In this document: positions 26,584-34,240 of the stretch, in pieces
How positions within the stretch are numbered: the stretch's first letter is position 1
How the letters are laid out: each line of letters opens with the position of its first letter
Assembly (NCBI GenBank): GCA_029560585.1
Contig: JAKQKQ010000062.1
Location: 1-34,240, forward strand
DNA length: 34,240 nucleotides
Source of the DNA: Verrucomicrobiota bacterium
GTDB lineage: Bacteria; Verrucomicrobiota; Verrucomicrobiia; JADLBR01
Direction of reading: 5' to 3'
The notes under the pieces: generated by a model
What the model was told of the DNA's origin: nothing
Databases searched by the model: none
Seen by the model: the letters and a program-made list of their open reading frames with translations, nothing else
Made by a program: the position numbers and the translations under genes

Positions 26584-27306
26584 ATGCCAGGGATTCAGGT
26601 GCGCCCATCCGCCCCCATGCGAGACTTTGTCATGTTTGGCCAGAGCCAGTTCTTTGGGGACTACGTCGATCTGATACACGCCGCGGGAGGGCGACTGAGC
26701 CGCGTGGTTTTGAATGCCGATGAGGTCACGCAACCGCGCCGCAAGACCTTCGCGGACCGGCTCCGGGAGTATCACGTCTTTTTGCGGCAGATCGGGATCC
26801 AGGGGCAAGTCGACGTGGTGCGCATCGATGAGTTTCGGGCGCGGGATGGGGAGGCGTATGTGTACGGTTTCCGAAATCCGGTGGGTTTGGCGCGCCTGCG
26901 GGACAGTTTGTGGGATGAGCATCGGATCCGTTTTTCCACACTGGTGCATCCCGCCGCATACGTGTCGCCGACCACGGTACTGGGCGAGGGGGTCGTCGTG
27001 CTACATGGTGCGCAGGTGGCATCGTTCTGTCGGGTGGAAGATTTGGTCCTGATTAACAAGGGTGCGGTGGTAGGACACGACGTGAGAATCGGAATACAGG
27101 CCGAGATCGGTCCGGGGGCCGCCTTGGCGTCAGGGACAATTGTTGGCCCCCGCGTCCGCATTGGGATTGGGGCCTCGGTCATCGAGAATCTTGTGCTAGG
27201 GGAAGACTGCATGGTGGCGGCTGGTGCCGCAGTGATCCATGACGTTGAGCCGAAGACGCTGGTGGCCGGAGTTCCGGCTGTGGTGAAGAAGCGACTAGGG
27301 GGGTGA
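26584..27306 (+). CDS. NeuD/PglD-like sugar O- or N-acyltransferase
   Basis: This 240-residue protein has an N-terminal alpha/beta domain (about 12-110) and a C-terminal left-handed beta-helix of hexapeptide repeats: STLVHPAAYVSPTTVLGEGVVV, LINKGAVVGHDVRIG, AEIGPGAALASGTIVG, then the closing LVAGVPAVVKKR. The His in VVGHD is at the usual catalytic-base position of NeuD/PglD enzymes, which acetylate nucleotide-activated sugars using acetyl-CoA. The start could be ATG 26584 or ATG 26617 (MRDFVMFG); neither has a clear Shine-Dalgarno. It ends the tightly spaced plus-strand run; the next gene begins 122 bp later. Confidence 0.85.
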   Translation: MPGIQVRPSAPMRDFVMFGQSQFFGDYVDLIHAAGGRLSRVVLNADEVTQPRRKTFADRLREYHVFLRQIGIQGQVDVVRIDEFRARDGEAYVYGFRNPVGLARLRDSLWDEHRIRFSTLVHPAAYVSPTTVLGEGVVVLHGAQVASFCRVEDLVLINKGAVVGHDVRIGIQAEIGPGAALASGTIVGPRVRIGIGASVIENLVLGEDCMVAAGAAVIHDVEPKTLVAGVPAVVKKRLGG

Positions 27307-27340
27307 GTTCTCGGACGAGACCACAGGGCATACGACCGAT

Positions 27341-27392
27341 CTTTACGGCAGCTTTACAATTTGTCGGGAGAATCGAAACATTCCCTTTACGG
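27341..27392 (+). promoter_or_regulatory. Three phased CTTTAC direct repeats
   Basis: CTTTAC occurs at 27341, 27352 and 27385, giving spacings of 11 and 33 bp, which are whole helical turns. The first and third copies extend to CTTTACGG. They lie in the 122-bp spacer before the propeller gene, upstream of its AAGGA ribosome binding site (27421-27425). This is the pattern of a binding site for a regulator occupying one DNA face. I do not recognise the regulator and see no convincing -35/-10 pair. Confidence 0.35.
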
Positions 27393-27428
27393 AAGTGGCC
27401 CATGTTATGGGCAGAGTCACAAGGATAC

Positions 27429-29450
27429 ATGGCAGCCATGAAACCGTTCACAATGCTCGTGATGCTTGCGATGGCGAGTTCGCTTTTGGCCCAGGGGAGA
27501 GCGTCGCCGTCGGACCGACCGCAGCCAGAAGGTCTTGCGAGGGAGGTGGCCCGGTCGCGGGACGGCGGGGATGAAACCGGATTCCGACATGGCCCTCGCG
27601 AGGAGTCGCGGTTTGGCCCGGACGTGGGGCGGCGGAGGCCTCTGCCCCCGCATGTCGGAGGGAGTCTCCAGTCGCACCAGGTCCAGAGCGCGACGAGCCA
27701 GGATGGTTTGGTGTGGACACGCGATGAGGGCGTGCGAATTGCGAGCGCCTCGGTGCCGTGCGTGATTAACGACGGCGACCGGCGCGTGTTGATCTACTTT
27801 GTGCAGCCGCCGAGTGAGCCGGGCAGGCCGGAGACGGTCGCGTGCGCGGCTTCCTCCGATGGGATGAGATTTGAGCAGGAGCCTGAATTCAAGATCGAGG
27901 GTCTTAGCACCATGAAGGCGGTCGATCCTTCGATCCTCAAGGACGCCGCTGGCAAGTTTAGACTCTATTACCTTGCGTCGGATCACCGGGGCGACCCCGC
28001 GGCGGCGGCCGGTCCTCACGCGATCCATCTGGCGATTTCCGACGACGGCATCCGGTTTCAGGAGAAAGACGCGGTGTTCCATCGCGAGGGTCTGGTGGAC
28101 CCGGATGTGTTTCAGTACAAGGATCGTTGGTTCATGTATGTTTTTGGCGGCGGTGCGACCATCATCGCCACCTCGCCAGATGGCGAGAGGTTCGATTATG
28201 CGCGTGACCTGACGCCGCCAAATTGGGGAACCACCGCACCCGTGTTGCTGGCGGACGGGCGTCTGCGGCTCTACGCCTTTGAGCAACGTGTCCCCCTGGG
28301 TAACGCGGTGCGGAGTTTCCTGTCGGCGGATGGGATCAGCTGGACGGCGGAGCCCGGTGAGAGATTGAGGGCCGGTGCCAGCGAACAGATCACCGATCCT
28401 TTCGTTATCCGGTGGCGCGGTGGGTACAAGATGTATTTCAAATCCTCGCCGGCCCGGGCCCGTGATATCGGAGTCAACCAGTCTCGCCCCGGGCCACCCG
28501 ACAGAGCGGCGGATGGCCCGTGGAATCGCGATGTGATCGTGTATCGGGTGGGCGGCGACGGCGGGGCGGAGAAGATGGCGGTATTTGAGCGCGCGGGCGT
28601 GCCGACGATCACGCGGATGCGCGACGGTCGCATCATCGCGGCCCACCAGCATTTTCCCGAGAATGATCGCGAGAACTTTGACAAGGTCGCCGTGCGTTTC
28701 TCCGGCGACGAGGGCAAGACGTGGACGGCGCCGGCGGTCATTCGTGTGAGGGGTTTACCGGAGGGGATGCGCTTCCCATTTGATCCGACGCTGGTCGCCC
28801 TGCCGGACGGCCGGATTCGACTCTATTTCACATCGCTCAAAGGGCGGCGGATGGAGGAGGACCTCGCGGCAATTTACTCGGCAATTGCGACAGACGGGGA
28901 GAATTATGATTTTGAACCGGGCGTGCGGTTTGGCATTGCGGGGCGACCGGTGATTGATTGCGCCGTCGCGCTGCACGGGGGTGTGTTTCACCTCTATGCG
29001 CCGGACAATGGGACCCGGCTTCCGGGACCGGGGCGGCCGGGCAACGGCGCAGGGCAGGAGCAGCGGCCCAGTGGCATCGGTTATCATGCGACGAGCAAGG
29101 ACGGATTGAGTTTTGTTCGTACGGACAATGTGACTATCCCGGGCAACCGCCGCTGGCTCGGCAATGCGCTCTCGGACGGGAGGCGGATCACATTCATCGG
29201 CACAGGTAATCCCGGGCCGACGCCAGATGGACGACGGGGTGGTGGCACTTGGATGGCCACCAGCGTCGATGGTTCATCATGGGAGCTGGTGGACGCCCCC
29301 GAGATCGGCGGCGGGGATCCGGGCGCCGTCCGGCTGCGCGATGGTGGACTGCTTATCGTCATAACGGGTGAGTCGCGCCTGCGCCCCGCAGGTGAGCCGT
29401 CGCGAACTGCACGACCCCGAGATGAACGTGGGCCTCGAGCACCGCAATAG
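27429..29450 (+). CDS. Secreted tandem five-bladed beta-propeller protein (GH43/sialidase-like fold)
   Basis: This 673-residue exported protein has a signal peptide cleaved after about residue 21 (SSLLA). I start it at ATG 27429, which has AAGGA just upstream. Two propeller halves follow. The first (about 85-385) repeats the blade pattern DP-x-hydrophobic followed by an aromatic strand: VDPSILKDAAGKFRLYYL, VDPDVFQYKDRWFMYVFGG and TDPFVIRWRGGYKMYF. The second (about 395-665) has an Asp-box-like FSGDEGKTW near residue 424, FDPTLVALPDGRIRLYF and IDCAVALHGGVFHLYAPD. This fold is shared by GH32, GH43, GH62, GH68 and GH130-type enzymes and sialidases. I cannot assign a catalytic triad or substrate. 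It lies among other carbohydrate-active genes, which supports a role on polysaccharides. Confidence 0.82.
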   Translation: MAAMKPFTMLVMLAMASSLLAQGRASPSDRPQPEGLAREVARSRDGGDETGFRHGPREESRFGPDVGRRRPLPPHVGGSLQSHQVQSATSQDGLVWTRDEGVRIASASVPCVINDGDRRVLIYFVQPPSEPGRPETVACAASSDGMRFEQEPEFKIEGLSTMKAVDPSILKDAAGKFRLYYLASDHRGDPAAAAGPHAIHLAISDDGIRFQEKDAVFHREGLVDPDVFQYKDRWFMYVFGGGATIIATSPDGERFDYARDLTPPNWGTTAPVLLADGRLRLYAFEQRVPLGNAVRSFLSADGISWTAEPGERLRAGASEQITDPFVIRWRGGYKMYFKSSPARARDIGVNQSRPGPPDRAADGPWNRDVIVYRVGGDGGAEKMAVFERAGVPTITRMRDGRIIAAHQHFPENDRENFDKVAVRFSGDEGKTWTAPAVIRVRGLPEGMRFPFDPTLVALPDGRIRLYFTSLKGRRMEEDLAAIYSAIATDGENYDFEPGVRFGIAGRPVIDCAVALHGGVFHLYAPDNGTRLPGPGRPGNGAGQEQRPSGIGYHATSKDGLSFVRTDNVTIPGNRRWLGNALSDGRRITFIGTGNPGPTPDGRRGGGTWMATSVDGSSWELVDAPEIGGGDPGAVRLRDGGLLIVITGESRLRPAGEPSRTARPRDERGPRAPQ

Positions 29451-29534
29451 CGCCTGGGATTGTCCCGGGACTGGAGGGGTGGCGCTTTTTGGTTTTCCCT
29501 GTCAGGGATGCCAGAATACGATATTCTCGCGGTC

Positions 29535-32500
29535 ATGGCTTCGGTATCAGGTGGATGGCGCGGACTCCTCGGATGCGCGGCGGTTGGACTCGGCCTCTTT
29601 GGGTGCGATGCGCTGATCGGGGCGAATCGGGCGGGGATCGTCTTCGAGGCGGAGGATATTGCGGGATCCCAGGATGCGTGGAGACGCGATGAGCGGTCGG
29701 CGAACCGATGGACGCTTTGGACCAAGGAGGCCGACATAGAGAAAAAGCGGTCGCGTGGCGCTGTCATGGCGTCACCGCTCGTGACGAAGGATCGCGCGAC
29801 CTCGGAGGAAGGGGCGCCGCCACTGCACTGCGCGGTGACGAACTTGCCCCCTGGGGCGTACGGGGTTTTCATCAGCGCGCCGGGTCGGCCGCTGGCGTAT
29901 TCATTGGATGGGAAGGAGTGGGTCCGATATCAGGGTGGAGAGTTGGCCCTGGGGATGAGGGATATCCGATCGGGGCGATTCGAGTTCTGGGTTGACGATC
30001 GATTTGCATCTCCTGCGGATAATCCGGGGGCCGGTTACTTCGACTACGTGCGGTTCGTGCCCGTCGACGTCGAGGCACTCAACGTCGAGCGATCCGCGGC
30101 TTGGCAGGGGATGGATTCGATCGTGGCCGGGGAACTGGGCGGCTGGATCGTGCCCGCGCAAGGATGCAGGCTCGAGGGCTTCGATGCCGAAGGGCGGGAG
30201 ATGGCGAAATCCGACGGGCCGCCCGCAAAGATGACGTACGCTTTTGAGAAATCGGGCCGATTTTATCTGGCGGTGCAGATGGTAGACGACCGGGATGGCG
30301 TGGAACGCCTGGATATCCTGCTCAACGGCCGTCGCATGGGCGTCATTGTGGGCGATGCCGATACCGATGCTCGGGCGATCTTTCGTCTGAAGGAACCATT
30401 GGATGTCAAGGCCGGCGACGTGCTGACACTGGTGCCGCGGAGCCGGGTGGGCATGTATCGCGTGGAGAGACTCTTCTTCGGGTCGAAACCGATCATCCCA
30501 CCGCCGCCACGGTTTGCCGATTTTGAGCCGTGGTGCCCAAGCGCGGGGACCGTGCATTTATGCTGGACGACATCGCGGCCGATCGAAGGGCAACAGCTGG
30601 AACTCTCGTCCGACGGTGTCGCCACGCGCGAGGTCGAGATCAGGGGAGGGTCGGCGCGCAACCACCGGGTTATTCTCGCTGGGCTTGATCGGGCCAAGAG
30701 GTACCGGGCCCGCATCTCGTCGCAATTCGGCGGCAGGTGCGTCGAATCTGAGGAGTTTTCATTCTGCGCCGTGCCACCGCAGCCCGGGGCGACGGCCAAT
30801 CAGGTGATCCCCCTTATCCTCGCGGAGCCGACAGGTGCGGCGCGGTGTCAGGCGCCGGCGGTCATCGGCATGCCCTTCGGGCGCGGGAAGTTGGCGCGGG
30901 CTCAAGATCTGCGGCTGTCCGATTCTGCCGGAGTACCCACGCCGCTGCAGGCGGATGTGTTCGCGCGCTGGTCGGACGGATCGGTGAAATTCGCGACGCT
31001 TTCGTTCTTGGCGGATACGCGGGTGGATCATCCGGTGACTTATCGACTTGAGGCGCGATCCGACTGGGTCGAACCAGAGAAGCCGTCACGGGGTGTGGTC
31101 GTGATCACAGAGAATGGTGGTTCATGGCATGTCGGTGGCTCCGGCCTTCATTTCCAACTCGGCAGGAAGGTGCCCGCGTTATTTGCAAATGTCGCCTTTG
31201 ATCGCGATGGTGACGGCAGGATTTCCGACGATGAGCGGATCTCTGCCGCACCGAAACTTTCGAATGTCCGGTTGGAGACGGGCGAGGGGGTCAGTTTGAC
31301 GTGCGGTCCGCCGCAACGATTTGAAGTGGAGTGCAACGGTCCGGTTCGCGCCGTGCTGCGGTGGTCTGGTCCGCTCGTGGATCCGGAAGGTAACGCGGGT
31401 TGGGCGTACGTGATCCGCGCAACGCTTTTCGCAGGGTTGCCAGAGATGCGTCTCAGCGTGACGGTTATCAATGACAACGCCCAGCCGAAGTATCGGGAGG
31501 CAAAGATGCTCGCCCTGCGGTTGCCGCTGGACGGCATCGGTGGAGTGAGGGGTGCGTTCGGTGGGGGGTCGCTTGCGGCCCCCCCAGATGAGGAGGGTCT
31601 TTGGGTCCAGCAGGATGACGAGAATCGGGCACGCGTGCGGATTGGGAGTGAATCGGCGACCCAGCGGATGCCTGGCGTTGCGGTGGTTGCGGATGGCAAG
31701 GCGCGCGTCCTCGTAGCGATGTGTGACTTCTGGCAGGCGTATCCGTCGGGCTTTGCCGTTAAATCGGACGGGCTGCACATCCGGCTGTTGCCACCGGTGC
31801 CAAAGGACGCGTACGCGGGCGCGAGCGAACTGGACGCGCTGAGACTGTTTGGCTGGTGCCGCGACGGGAAGTACCTCTTTAAAGCAGGTCAACCGGTGCA
31901 GCGGGAGATCGTCGTGCGATATGGCCGGTCAGATGAGACGAGTGATGCCCTTGTCTTTGGGAGGTGGGCGAATGAGCCGTTGCTGCCACAGGCAGCGCCG
32001 GATTACTTATGTGGCAGCGGTTTTCTCTCCCGGCCAATTTTCCCGCGGACGGCAGGTGTCTGGGATGCATACGAGAAGGTGTTTGAGGAGGGTTTTCAAG
32101 CGAGCTTGCAGGATCGGGAAAAGCAGAGGACGTGGGGCTGGATGCATTATGGCGACTGGTTCGGCGAGCGCCTGCTGAACTACGGGAACAACGAATATGA
32201 CATGGCTTGGGCGATGGCGCTGCAGTGGGCGAGGACGGGGGACCGCCGATATTTCGAGCGTGGGATGCAGATGGCGCGTCACCACAGCACAATCGATACC
32301 GTTCACGGCGAGTTCTCGGAGGGGTGGAATGGCCTCGTGTATGAGCATAGTTTCAATCACGTGGGCGTGGACATATCGCGCGACGACCCGAGGCTCAAGG
32401 AAGGGCTGTTGGCGAAATACATCACCGAATATGGGGCGATGTTCGGCGGCGCGATCGATCGGCAGGGGCACGTGTTCCAGGCGGGCAACTGGGCGTATGC

Positions 32501-33191
32501 GGCGCTCACCGGGGACGGATGGCTTCGGGACGTGGCCGAGCGAGTCTGCAACAACCAGGCCGAGCGATTGACCCCAGCCTTCGAGTTTTCCATCGAGCGG
32601 GCGGGCGGCTGGCCGATCATCAACATGGCGATGGCGTATCACTACAGCGGAAACCCATTTTATTTGAACGCCGCGCGGATCATGGTGGAGCGAGCCCTTC
32701 AGAGGCAGGATCCCGAAAGCGGCGGGTGGTTGCACTGGCATGCCGGGGGCGAGTCGGGTGGCGAGCAGGGGATGGGCGGCAAGGCATTCGCGGTCGGGAT
32801 ACTATCCCACGGGCTGCTGCGCTATCTTGAGCAGGAACCGAGGCCGCGACCCGATGTCGAGCGCATGCTTGTGCGCGGCGCCGATTTCCTGCGCGATTAC
32901 GCCTGGGTGCCGGGGAGAGGATTCAGATACATCAGCCATTTGAAGTACCATGCGGACAAGCCCAGGCGCGGTGGCTCGGAGGGATTGAACGCCGAGCTGG
33001 TGGCGTTCGCATACGAAAAAACTCATGATGAGAAATACAATGCGTTTCTCAAGGACATGCTCACGGGTTACTTTGACAAGTCGGTCGGCGGCAACGGCAA
33101 GTCATTTAGCATGAGCACACGGCAGACGATATACGGGCTGGACCGGATGCGTGGATTTGGGGTGACGGGTGCGCCAGGGGCGTCACGGTAA
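29535..33191 (+). CDS. PL26-like (exo-rhamnogalacturonan lyase/YetA-type) lipoprotein
   Basis: This is a 1218-residue predicted lipoprotein. ATG 29535 gives a type II signal peptide with lipobox LFGC (Cys24); ATG 29508 is an alternative. Residues about 35-180 look like a carbohydrate-binding beta-sandwich (FEAEDIAGS, YFDYVRFVPV), followed by a second beta domain (185-320) and an FN3-like domain (325-415). The enzyme part starts with the RIFT-type domain (IGMPFGRGKLARAQDLRL, ARWSDGSVKFATLSFL), then a large beta domain and an alpha/alpha-barrel-like C-terminal half with WGWMHYGDWFGERLLNYGNNEYDMAW and YEHSFNHVGVD. These resemble PcRGLX/YetA proteins of family PL26, which release unsaturated sugar from rhamnogalacturonan. 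A canonical EF-hand loop, DRDGDGRISDDE, is inserted at 556-567. The substrate is inferred from the family only. Confidence 0.82.
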   Translation: MASVSGGWRGLLGCAAVGLGLFGCDALIGANRAGIVFEAEDIAGSQDAWRRDERSANRWTLWTKEADIEKKRSRGAVMASPLVTKDRATSEEGAPPLHCAVTNLPPGAYGVFISAPGRPLAYSLDGKEWVRYQGGELALGMRDIRSGRFEFWVDDRFASPADNPGAGYFDYVRFVPVDVEALNVERSAAWQGMDSIVAGELGGWIVPAQGCRLEGFDAEGREMAKSDGPPAKMTYAFEKSGRFYLAVQMVDDRDGVERLDILLNGRRMGVIVGDADTDARAIFRLKEPLDVKAGDVLTLVPRSRVGMYRVERLFFGSKPIIPPPPRFADFEPWCPSAGTVHLCWTTSRPIEGQQLELSSDGVATREVEIRGGSARNHRVILAGLDRAKRYRARISSQFGGRCVESEEFSFCAVPPQPGATANQVIPLILAEPTGAARCQAPAVIGMPFGRGKLARAQDLRLSDSAGVPTPLQADVFARWSDGSVKFATLSFLADTRVDHPVTYRLEARSDWVEPEKPSRGVVVITENGGSWHVGGSGLHFQLGRKVPALFANVAFDRDGDGRISDDERISAAPKLSNVRLETGEGVSLTCGPPQRFEVECNGPVRAVLRWSGPLVDPEGNAGWAYVIRATLFAGLPEMRLSVTVINDNAQPKYREAKMLALRLPLDGIGGVRGAFGGGSLAAPPDEEGLWVQQDDENRARVRIGSESATQRMPGVAVVADGKARVLVAMCDFWQAYPSGFAVKSDGLHIRLLPPVPKDAYAGASELDALRLFGWCRDGKYLFKAGQPVQREIVVRYGRSDETSDALVFGRWANEPLLPQAAPDYLCGSGFLSRPIFPRTAGVWDAYEKVFEEGFQASLQDREKQRTWGWMHYGDWFGERLLNYGNNEYDMAWAMALQWARTGDRRYFERGMQMARHHSTIDTVHGEFSEGWNGLVYEHSFNHVGVDISRDDPRLKEGLLAKYITEYGAMFGGAIDRQGHVFQAGNWAYAALTGDGWLRDVAERVCNNQAERLTPAFEFSIERAGGWPIINMAMAYHYSGNPFYLNAARIMVERALQRQDPESGGWLHWHAGGESGGEQGMGGKAFAVGILSHGLLRYLEQEPRPRPDVERMLVRGADFLRDYAWVPGRGFRYISHLKYHADKPRRGGSEGLNAELVAFAYEKTHDEKYNAFLKDMLTGYFDKSVGGNGKSFSMSTRQTIYGLDRMRGFGVTGAPGASR

Positions 33192-34240
33192 GGCGCCCGC
33201 CGGACCGATGTCATCAGAGATTCTTGTGGCGGGACTGGACGCAGTCAGCCGATAGTCGCGCTCGGCCGGGGCGACAAATCCTGGGTCGGCGAACAGGTCA
33301 CCGTCGCCCAGCCTGCGGGCGGCCAGAAAACTGGGTGCGTCGGCGGCGGCGATGAGATTCGTGCCCCAGAGCAGCGATGGGCCCGTGGGTTGGTACCAGA
33401 CATTATGATCCATCGTGAGCGCGGGCGTCCAGTCGCGGCCGTGGAGTCTGAGCAGGCTGTCGGCAGAATTGGCAAATATATTGTATCGCACGAAGAAGTG
33501 CGATGTCTTCGCCGAGTTGTTGTAGAACATGAGATGGCGGCCGTTGCGATCGGGTCGCTGGGCGTGACCCCAGCCGCGGCCGGCATCAACGCAGGTGTTA
33601 TGCTCGAAGCGGATCTCGCGGGTGATGCTGGCTTCGGGGTGATTCCAATACTCGAATGAATACTCGGCATTCCAGATCACGTTGTTGCGGTAGGTGATGT
33701 TCTCTTGGGTGTTGGTGCCCTTGCCCTGATTGGTGAGCGCGGCGTCGTAGATCTCCCAGATCCGGCAATGCTCCACGAGGCAGTCCCTGGCGTCGGCCCA
33801 GAACTCGATGCCGTTGCCGAAGCGGACGGGTTTTCCGCCGGGCTTCGTGAACTGGTGCCCTCCGCCGATCCAAGAGATGTCACAATCGCGGACGACGATG
33901 CCGCGCGTCCTGCCGCCCCCGATGCCGTGGGCCGCCCCAAAGCATAGGGCGAGGTTCTCGTAGGTGACAAACGATTTGCCCCCCTGGCTGATGATGTGAC
34001 GGCGCAATGCGAGCTCGATGCTGCGGTGTCGGCCGGCCGGGTTGGCCGGGGATCTGAGGAGGACGCGCCAGCCATTGGCGTCGTAGAAGTAGTCCCCGTC
34101 TCTCGTGAGTTCCTCGGGGCTCCACCGCTTGGTGCCCCAGCTCGCGCCATTGTCAAAGATGATATTCCCGACGTCCACGGAGAGTGGGACGGGCTGATTG
34201 CTCATGGCGAGACGAAGGTCTCCGGGCTCGAACGTCAGGG
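33183..34240 (-). CDS. Right-handed parallel beta-helix protein, N-terminus beyond the window
   Basis: This is a partial gene. The frame stays open from the TGA at 33183-33185 to the right edge. An internal ATG lies at 34205, but the 11 codons before it (LTFEPGDLRLA) read as a natural continuation into SNQPVPLSVDVGNIIFDNG, so the true start is outside. The visible part of about 352 residues carries beta-helix rungs such as IVVRDCDISWIGG, CLVEHCRIWEIYDAALTNQG, NITYRNNVIWNAEYSFEYW and IRFEHNTCVDAG. This Asn/Asp/Cys ladder occurs in polysaccharide lyases and related secreted glycan-binding proteins. Catalytic residues cannot be assigned. The 3' end overlaps the end of the PL26-like gene on the other strand by 9 bp. 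Confidence 0.83.
   Translation of the reverse strand, partial: LTFEPGDLRLAMSNQPVPLSVDVGNIIFDNGASWGTKRWSPEELTRDGDYFYDANGWRVLLRSPANPAGRHRSIELALRRHIISQGGKSFVTYENLALCFGAAHGIGGGRTRGIVVRDCDISWIGGGHQFTKPGGKPVRFGNGIEFWADARDCLVEHCRIWEIYDAALTNQGKGTNTQENITYRNNVIWNAEYSFEYWNHPEASITREIRFEHNTCVDAGRGWGHAQRPDRNGRHLMFYNNSAKTSHFFVRYNIFANSADSLLRLHGRDWTPALTMDHNVWYQPTGPSLLWGTNLIAAADAPSFLAARRLGDGDLFADPGFVAPAERDYRLTASSPATRISDDIGPAGALP

Noticed and set aside
25666-26949. A 427-codon minus-strand frame spanning ggt, WbqC-like and NeuD-like genes
   Set aside because: It covers parts of three well-supported sense genes and shows no motif or start signal of its own.
27417-28652. A 411-codon minus-strand frame under the propeller gene
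   Set aside because: Arg/His-rich shadow without domain features; the sense frame has a signal peptide and clear propeller blades.
1-34240. CRISPR array, tRNA, rRNA, transposase, integrase or phage genes
   Set aside because: I found no regularly spaced direct repeats, no tRNA-like cloverleaf in the spacers, and no mobile-element protein among the supported genes.

Overview
The window is GC-rich, densely coded bacterial DNA with no rRNA, tRNA, CRISPR array or transposase that I can recognise. It most likely comes from the PVC superphylum (Verrucomicrobiota or Kiritimatiellota). The grounds are a giant PEP-CTERM adhesin built from autotransporter-associated beta-strand repeats, a FN3-rich secreted protein ending in a DPDGDG-type C-terminal domain, DUF1080, PL26-like and beta-helix carbohydrate-active proteins, and several starts without a clear Shine-Dalgarno. 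The placement is by family content only.

Layout. (1) 1-602 has no convincing gene but is packed with palindromic repeats, including a REPIN-like pair of inverted REP units at 319-373. (2) 603-13378 encodes three exported or envelope proteins on the plus strand: a gingipain-fold (C25-like) multidomain protein whose dyad looks substituted, a 2199-residue PEP-CTERM beta-repeat protein, and an alginate-export-type outer-membrane porin. Hairpin-rich spacers lie after the second and third of these. (3) 13602-21277 is a divergent gene cluster that I read as making and recycling glucosylglycerate-type compatible solutes. On the minus strand an overlapping chain holds an M20-like protein that has lost most metal ligands, glucosyl-3-phosphoglycerate synthase (GpgS), a GT4 glycosyltransferase and a HAD protein. 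Across a 91-bp divergent spacer the plus strand has a second GT4 (candidate mannosylglucosylglycerate synthase) overlapping a GH13_18 sucrose/glucosylglycerate phosphorylase-like enzyme. (4) 21310-27306 continues the plus-strand run with very short gaps: TPR membrane protein, DUF1080 protein, VOC protein, gamma-glutamyltransferase, WbqC-like protein and NeuD/PglD-like acyltransferase. (5) 27429-34240 holds secreted carbohydrate-active proteins: a tandem five-bladed propeller protein, a PL26-like lipoprotein, and a convergent beta-helix protein cut by the right edge.

How the genes fit together. GpgS would join glucose from a nucleotide sugar to 3-phosphoglycerate. A phosphatase (possibly the HAD protein) would release glucosylglycerate. 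One or both GT4 enzymes could extend it, for instance with mannose. The GH13_18 enzyme would break glucosylglycerate down by phosphorolysis to glucose-1-phosphate and glycerate. The best candidate for something undescribed is this cluster as a whole, with its conserved-looking but catalytically emptied M20 member at the head of the biosynthetic operon. Second is the C25-like protein, in which the His/Cys dyad positions appear as Cys/Ser with the same 33-residue spacing.
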